This document shows, in pieces, positions 40,700 to 45,587 of a stretch of DNA of 45,587 bases. The translations under genes and the position numbers were made by a program. Source of the stretch: Brevirhabdus sp. (GTDB lineage: Bacteria > Pseudomonadota > Alphaproteobacteria > Rhodobacterales > Rhodobacteraceae); the NCBI GenBank assembly GCA_024637315.1, contig JAGXFH010000046.1, positions 1 to 45,587 of the forward strand, in the 5' to 3' direction. Under the pieces are notes generated by a model that saw only the letters and a program-made list of their open reading frames with translations, ran no database searches and had not been told where the DNA came from. Numbering within the stretch: position 1 is the stretch's first letter; each line of letters opens with the position of its first letter.

Positions 40700-42847
40700 T
40701 TATTTCTCGGCGGTGGTCAGAATGGCGCTGTCGAGCGATCTTATGCCGGACCCGCCCGTCGCCAGCGCATCGCGGAGCGCCTGAACGTAGCTGGCGGCCG
40801 ATTCTGTCGTTGGGCGGACTCCGTTGAACAAATCCCGGTCGGAATGCAGCACGATGATCTTGCTTTTGCCCAGCGTGGTATCATCGACCAGAAACGCGAT
40901 CTTGGAACTGTCTGTCGATTCGTCCTGACCGAAGGCGACGCGCACTTTGAAATCCCCGCTGCGGCCATCGCGAAGCGATGAGATACTGTTGTCCTGCCGG
41001 CTCAGGTTGGGAAGCAAGTGAAAGACATTGCCCGAAACATCGAGGACGGAGACCCAGAGAAAACCGTCGGTTGCCGTGGCAGGCACCACCACATCGATGA
41101 CCGGATTCTCACCCACGAAGTAAAGCCCGGTGGTGTTCTGGTCCAGCCGGTCGCCGAAGCCGAACCGGACTTCGAACCCACCGGGCGGAGCTTTCGGAAG
41201 AGTGGCCTCGATCTGGCAAAGCGCGGGGCTCAGAACCTCGGCATCGACCGTGACAGGCCGATCGCCGGCAATGTCGATGATCGCGTTGGCCAGGTCGAGC
41301 CGGGACTTGGCATCCGCAAGCTTGCCGCTGACCACGATTGGATCGGATATCGCAAAGCCGATGGTCGGCTGTGCGACCAGTTCCAACGGACCGCAGTTGG
41401 CGAACTGATCCAGGATCTCGGTGACTTGTCCCGGTGGCAGAATGAGCGGCCCGAGCGTGATGTCGACCGCGCCGACCAGATCGCCTGGCAAGGCTGCATT
41501 CAGCGTTTCCATCATGCTCGATTGTAACACCTTGTTCGTCGTCATGCCGGTGACCAAGACCCGGTCGCCCTCGATCGTCATGCGGTATTCGTCAAGTTCG
41601 CTCACTTGGCGCGCCAGTGTCAGCATCGACTCTGCCCAGGTCTCGCTGATTGCGCCCGTTGCCAGCGCCAGGTCCGCCGTGCCGCCCTCGGCATTGATCA
41701 ACGCGGTCAGCGCGTCAAGGGCATCCGAAGTCGGGACATTGCCGACGGCGCGCGGCGGCAGGTCGGACGCTTTCACGAGGCTCAGGGCATACGGGTCGGC
41801 CACCGGCAGCCGCGGTCCCAGAAGGTTGTCGAAAAGCCCGCCGAAATAGCCCCCCGCGCCAACCAGTGCCAGAAGACCGACCAGAAGCAGCGACACCATC
41901 AGGCCGGATTTCTTGCCGGCCGGTTCCTTCGCCTTGGATTGCGCCGGTTTCGCCCGACCCTTTGCACCGGCCTTAGGATTGACCACAACCGTCGCATCAT
42001 CGGGTTCGTTGACGGCCACGCGTCCGGTCGACTTCATCGCGGCCAGCACGCTTTCCGCCGTCTGAAACCGCCTCGAGGGATCGGGATCGCACATCCGCGC
42101 GATCAGTGATTTCAGCGGTTCGGGTACGTCCTTGACATCGACGGGTTCGGATTTCTTGCGGACCACCTCCATCGGGTTCGAGCCGATATCGGGTTTGGCC
42201 CCGCGAAACGTCGCCAGAAGCAGTGCGCCGAGCGAGTAGATATCAGAGCGGGCGTCGGTATTGCCGCTCAATTGTTCCGGCGCGGCGTAGGCGTATTTAC
42301 CGGCGAATTCGTTGCCAACGATCGTCTCGGCGCCCGGATTGGTGTCCTTGGCGATGCCGAAGTCGATGATGACCGGGTCAGCGGGATCATCATTGCGCAG
42401 GATGATGTTGTCGGGAGAAAGGTCACGATGCACGATGTTGCGCTTGTGTGCGGCGATCAGCCCTTCGGTAACGCGGGCGCCGATCACCAGAAGGTCTTCG
42501 GCAGACATGCCGCCGGCCTTCAGCTTTTTCTCGAGTCCCGGCCCGTCGACATAATCCATGACCAGATAGACTTGACCATCCGGCATCCGCTGATTGTCGT
42601 AATAGCGCACGATCGCATCGTGGCGGACCTCGCGGATATCCTCTTCGCGCGTCATCAGCACGAGGTAATCGTCATTCATCGAGAATTCGGACTTGAGGGC
42701 CTTCAGCGCAACGATTCGACCCGATATCTCGGACCTTGCCTTGTAGACTTCAGAGGTTCCGCCGCGGCCAAGCAGCGACTGGATGCGATAAGTGTTGTTA
42801 AGCAGATCGCCCGGCTGAAAGATATCGCCCGGTCTTGACGCGGTCAT
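40700..42847 (-). CDS. ppkA: Transmembrane Ser/Thr protein kinase PpkA-like with BON/DUF4384-like periplasmic part
   Basis: A 715-aa kinase. The N-terminal Hanks-type domain (about 17-270) has G-R-G-G-T-S near 27, catalytic Lys49 (A-L-K), catalytic loop H140-R-D-L-S-P-D-N and D162-F-G. The lysine usual in H-R-D-x-K is Ser here. A basic Lys/Ala-rich segment leads to one membrane helix (about 315-337). The periplasmic part has an unmatched region, then a BON-like unit bounded by Cys, then a DUF4384-like unit with V-F-H-L-L-P-N near 609 and L-F-N-G-V-R-P. The same two units occur in the TonB-like protein at 11151-12599. It should phosphorylate TagH in response to an envelope signal. It follows an OmpA-like gene by 58 bp. 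Confidence 0.94.
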   Translation of the reverse strand: MTASRPGDIFQPGDLLNNTYRIQSLLGRGGTSEVYKARSEISGRIVALKALKSEFSMNDDYLVLMTREEDIREVRHDAIVRYYDNQRMPDGQVYLVMDYVDGPGLEKKLKAGGMSAEDLLVIGARVTEGLIAAHKRNIVHRDLSPDNIILRNDDPADPVIIDFGIAKDTNPGAETIVGNEFAGKYAYAAPEQLSGNTDARSDIYSLGALLLATFRGAKPDIGSNPMEVVRKKSEPVDVKDVPEPLKSLIARMCDPDPSRRFQTAESVLAAMKSTGRVAVNEPDDATVVVNPKAGAKGRAKPAQSKAKEPAGKKSGLMVSLLLVGLLALVGAGGYFGGLFDNLLGPRLPVADPYALSLVKASDLPPRAVGNVPTSDALDALTALINAEGGTADLALATGAISETWAESMLTLARQVSELDEYRMTIEGDRVLVTGMTTNKVLQSSMMETLNAALPGDLVGAVDITLGPLILPPGQVTEILDQFANCGPLELVAQPTIGFAISDPIVVSGKLADAKSRLDLANAIIDIAGDRPVTVDAEVLSPALCQIEATLPKAPPGGFEVRFGFGDRLDQNTTGLYFVGENPVIDVVVPATATDGFLWVSVLDVSGNVFHLLPNLSRQDNSISSLRDGRSGDFKVRVAFGQDESTDSSKIAFLVDDTTLGKSKIIVLHSDRDLFNGVRPTTESAASYVQALRDALATGGSGIRSLDSAILTTAEK

Positions 42848-42905
42848 GCGGCCCCTAAGGCTGACAGTGGCATACCCTCAGGCATCGACTAGGCCTCCCG
42901 GCGGT

Positions 42906-43481
42906 TCAACTGAGCGCCTGAAATTCGACGCGGCGATTTTCGTCCGCCCGCGGCTCCGCTTCGTTGAAGGGAAACTGCTCGCCGACGCCGACGGCCCGCA
43001 AGCGGGATTCGGGCAGGCCGCAGTCAGTAACCAGATGACGCTTGACCTCTTCCGCGCGTAGCAGCGACAACCGCTCGTTATAGGCGGCAGAGCCCGACGC
43101 ATCGGTATGCCCGACGATGCGGAACATCTCAACATCGACCTTTTTCATGACTTCGCACAGGGTCGCAAGCTTCGGCTTTTGATCTTCGCGAAGTGCGGCG
43201 CTGTCGAAATCGAATGAAACCTGGATGTTGACCTGCTCATCCTTCGCGAGCGGCACATAGTCGGTCGCGGTCGCGGCGGTTTCCACGGCCGTTCCGGTTG
43301 ACGCGGCTGCTGCAGCCCCGGCTGACGGAGCGATCACCAGACCCCGGGTCTTCTGCGTGGAGAAAAGCGATTCAAGCTCTTCGGCCGAGAGTTCGGATCC
43401 GGACTGGGCCACAGCGGGAGCGGCCAGGATAAGACCCGCAGAAAGCAGCAGGCCGGAAGTTAGGAAATGCGAAATCCGCAT
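42906..43481 (-). CDS. OmpA-family peptidoglycan-binding protein
   Basis: A 191-aa exported protein. I chose ATG 43481, which has GAGG just upstream, over earlier starts without one. A signal peptide ends at about A-V-A-Q. A low-complexity Ala/Thr stretch (about 60-85) precedes an OmpA domain: V-S-F-D-F-D-S-A-A-L near 93, V-G-H-T-D-A-S-G, and E-N-R-R-V-E-F. It lies 58 bp upstream of the kinase gene in the same direction, so it may help present a cell-wall signal to the kinase's periplasmic part, or simply anchor the complex. Confidence 0.9.
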   Translation of the reverse strand: MRISHFLTSGLLLSAGLILAAPAVAQSGSELSAEELESLFSTQKTRGLVIAPSAGAAAAASTGTAVETAATATDYVPLAKDEQVNIQVSFDFDSAALREDQKPKLATLCEVMKKVDVEMFRIVGHTDASGSAAYNERLSLLRAEEVKRHLVTDCGLPESRLRAVGVGEQFPFNEAEPRADENRRVEFQALS

Positions 43482-43674
43482 AGCGCGCCTCATTTTGATG
43501 GCTGACAAATTCTCTGATAATGAGGATACACGAGGACCCTCGCTCTCACAACGCATTTACCCCGGCAGGTTGCAATCGGGCAAAGCATCTTGGGCGCAAG
43601 GGCCGCCATATTGACTTGGATCGTGTCGTAGCGCACTCTTTTTAGGGTCCGTTGTTCAAGAAGGTCCTCCGTGA

Positions 43675-44559
43675 ATGCGCATCATTCCGTTGATAATCGG
43701 TGCCATTTCGATCCTTGCTGTCGGACTTCTCGGCTTGGTCATCTATCTGGTCGTCAGTCAGGGCGGACCTGATCAGGCCAGCTATGAACCGATATTCGAC
43801 CCGAACGAAACCGGCACTTCGGTGGACAGTGCCGCTCGGATCGAGCTGGAAGTCCTGCGCCAGCAAATGGATGCGGTGCAAGCGAGGCTGGCAGAACTGG
43901 AGGCGCGGATCGCCAGCATCGACGCCCGCGTCGGCGCGGGATATCCCGGCACCGCGCCGCAGGGCGAGCCGCCGTCAGACCTGATACCGCGTGACGGCCC
44001 GAACCAGATCATCGACGCTTATGCTCAGGTCGTGCTGATCGCGAACCGGCGCAAGGTCAACAAGTTGCTGGAAGTTCCCTCGCCCTCGTTTCTGGAGGCC
44101 ACGTTCGGACGTCCGCGCGAGGCGCTGAGCGATCAATGCCAATCGATGACGAACAAAAAGATGTCAGCGATGCTGGTCCTTGAAGAGGTCGGGCCAATCC
44201 GCGTGAACATGCTGCAACCGGCTGTGGATTCGCTCAAGCGTGTGTTCGAGAACGTGCGCAAGACCGATCCCGACCTTTATGCGCGGATCAACACCGCAGG
44301 CTCGTTGTGCGTCCGCCAGATCAGGGGCACCAGAGGCAGAACCTCCAGCCATTCGTACGGCCTGGCCGTGGATCTGAATATTGACGGCCATCTCGATACA
44401 TTGGGTGACGGCAAGACTCAGCTCGGCCTGACGATCCTTGCGGATTTCTTCATCACCGAAGGATGGTTCTGGGGGGCCGGTTTCAGCCGCGAGGACAGCA
44501 TGCATTTCGAGATCAGCCGGCAGATGATCGAACAATGGGTGGCCGAGGGCAAGGTCTGA
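43675..44559 (+). CDS. Membrane-anchored M15-type peptidoglycan peptidase
   Basis: A 294-aa protein. An N-terminal membrane anchor (about 4-28) is followed by a coiled coil (about 52-90) and a C-terminal M15-type domain: S-S-H226-S-Y-G-L-A-V-D233 with the H-x6-D zinc spacing, and D274-S-M-H277-F-E, which supplies the third ligand. Zinc residues are all present. Such enzymes cut peptide stems of peptidoglycan (D-Ala-D-Ala or L-Ala-D-Glu). With its anchor it acts in the periplasm of the producing cell, so it is more likely a wall-remodelling helper for T6SS assembly than an effector. It is divergent from the OmpA-like gene. Confidence 0.85.
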   Translation: MRIIPLIIGAISILAVGLLGLVIYLVVSQGGPDQASYEPIFDPNETGTSVDSAARIELEVLRQQMDAVQARLAELEARIASIDARVGAGYPGTAPQGEPPSDLIPRDGPNQIIDAYAQVVLIANRRKVNKLLEVPSPSFLEATFGRPREALSDQCQSMTNKKMSAMLVLEEVGPIRVNMLQPAVDSLKRVFENVRKTDPDLYARINTAGSLCVRQIRGTRGRTSSHSYGLAVDLNIDGHLDTLGDGKTQLGLTILADFFITEGWFWGAGFSREDSMHFEISRQMIEQWVAEGKV

Positions 44560-44661
44560 CTGCAAGACGCAATATGCATCCACCGCGATGTTGCCGTGGT
44601 AATCCGGAGGCCCTGTTCGGGCAAGAGCGAGAACTGAACTCTGATTTCAAGGAGCCGAGCC

Positions 44662-45261
44662 ATGGGCGGCAGTGTGACTTTGAAGAAGGACGCCACCAAG
44701 ATCGTGACCTATACCGTTGGGGGCGACACCCTGGCCGAGATCTGGAAGGACATCCAGAAGAAGGGTCCGAAGGATGGCGGCAAGAACCGCGCCGGTTTCA
44801 CCAAGGCGCCGGTCACGACACCGAACAATCTGAAATTCGACAAGGAGGTCAAGCCGAACCCCAAGAAGGCCGGAGAGTTCGAGGCCAAGATCTGGATCAA
44901 GTCCGAGAAGATAACGATGAAGCCGGAAATCAAGATGCCCAAACTCGCATCAGACAAGAAGCTGAGCCCCAAGGCCAAGAAGGAATGGCAGCGCTTCATG
45001 AAGGAACTCGCGGCACACGAGGAAGAGCATGTCACAGCGACCGAGGACGAGGCCAAGGCGGTGGCGCAGGAAATGCAGGATCTCGAGGGGATCGGAACCG
45101 GCAAGGACGAAAAGTCCGCATTGAAGGCGGCGCAAAAGGACTTCATAAAAAAGTTCAATGCGGCTTTGGGGGGATCAAAGCTGGATGATCGGCTGAAGAA
45201 GGTCAACAAGGCGCTCGACAGCGGTGGCCATGGCCCGGTGCTGGACACGTCGATACCCTGA
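44662..45261 (+). CDS. DUF922-like putative zinc metallopeptidase (HExxH)
   Basis: A 199-aa protein. Residues about 14-90 resemble DUF922 (Y-T-V-G-G-D-T-L-A-E-I, then K-K-G-P-K-D-G-G and beta strands). H119-E-E-E-H123 is an HExxH zinc-binding motif in the helix where DUF922 proteins have theirs. There is no signal peptide and the chain is Lys/Glu-rich. DUF922 members are predicted zinc peptidases. Lacking a signal yet lying beside a T6SS, it could be a secreted effector; no immunity gene is evident nearby. It follows the M15 gene by 102 bp on the same strand. Confidence 0.75.
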   Translation: MGGSVTLKKDATKIVTYTVGGDTLAEIWKDIQKKGPKDGGKNRAGFTKAPVTTPNNLKFDKEVKPNPKKAGEFEAKIWIKSEKITMKPEIKMPKLASDKKLSPKAKKEWQRFMKELAAHEEEHVTATEDEAKAVAQEMQDLEGIGTGKDEKSALKAAQKDFIKKFNAALGGSKLDDRLKKVNKALDSGGHGPVLDTSIP

Positions 45262-45587
45262 ACGGTCGCCGCGCGGGGTCACGGAGCGGCGGCAATCTGG
45301 GCGGTGAGCCGTGCCCGGGCCAGATCCATCCACTCGAACACGATCATTCGTGCCAAGCAGCGCCAGTCCGCCCAGCTTCGGATTTCTGTACCGGATGGCA
45401 GCGGTGCAGTGTTGGTTGGTCAAAAGCGCAAAAAAGTGCTAACCTCGGAGATTGTATCACGATTGGCATTTTGTCCTTGGCATTGTGGCCGGGCCGACAT
45501 TTCGACAAGGGGCTAGACGAGGAAGATCAAGCCAGAATTGAAATCTCCGCGCATCCGCCAGTCTTTTCCCTGACCGGCTGTTTTTCG
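45262..45587. other. Right-edge region with no gene seen
   Basis: I see no supported gene in these 326 bases. A short frame at 45304-45516 has no recognisable content. A possible GC-rich stem (CGCCGC with GCGGCG, near 45268-45292) follows the previous stop but lacks a T-run. Confidence 0.4.

Noticed and set aside
1-45587. CRISPR arrays, tRNA or rRNA genes
   Set aside because: I saw no regularly spaced repeats and no tRNA- or rRNA-like segments on either strand.

Overview
The window is about 45.6 kb of GC-rich DNA. It looks like an alphaproteobacterial chromosome or large replicon, probably Rhodobacterales. This rests on gene content and codon use only; there is no rRNA or tRNA to place it. 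Its core is one nearly complete type VI secretion system (T6SS) locus with an unusually large set of accessory genes.

Left edge (1-2605): ordinary metabolic genes (the 3' end of an SDR oxidoreductase and an FMN-dependent alpha-hydroxy-acid dehydrogenase), then a scar zone. The scar holds two oppositely oriented serine-recombinase fragments, a small GlsB-type membrane protein and a decayed phage-type M15 peptidase fragment. It looks like the boundary of an acquired island.

Accessory block (2602-14482), mostly minus strand: a lysine-rich protein; a 303-aa and a 967-aa protein sharing an N-terminal domain; a CpXC-domain protein; a YceI-OmpA fusion; a secreted caspase-like protein (plus strand) with a C-terminal CxxCH motif; and a five-gene unit coding a signal-peptide protein, an ExbB-like channel, two ExbD-like proteins and a TonB-like protein ending in a DUF4384-type domain.

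Core T6SS (14679-40697, plus strand): tssA, tssB, tssC, hcp, tagJ, tssE, tssF, tssG, clpV, a BacNav-type voltage-gated sodium channel, a natural TssB-TssC fusion with an acidic tail, a 98-aa unknown, vgrG, a DUF6931-like protein, PAAR, tagH (FHA), tssK, tssL (with OmpA domain), tssM, tagF and pppA. No TssJ lipoprotein is visible. On the minus strand, converging on pppA, lie a transmembrane Ser/Thr kinase (PpkA-like) and an OmpA-like protein upstream of it. Kinase, phosphatase, FHA protein and TagF together make a threonine-phosphorylation control circuit. Right edge (43675-45587): a membrane-anchored M15 peptidase and a DUF922-like protein with an HExxH motif.

How the parts may work together (inference): the kinase's periplasmic half resembles the periplasmic half of the TonB-like protein (BON-like plus DUF4384-like regions). 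That suggests an envelope-sensing circuit in which a proton-driven ExbB/ExbD motor, a sodium channel and a phosphorylation switch are tied to T6SS assembly. The ExbBD/TonB-like unit, the channel and the sheath-subunit fusion are the most unusual elements.
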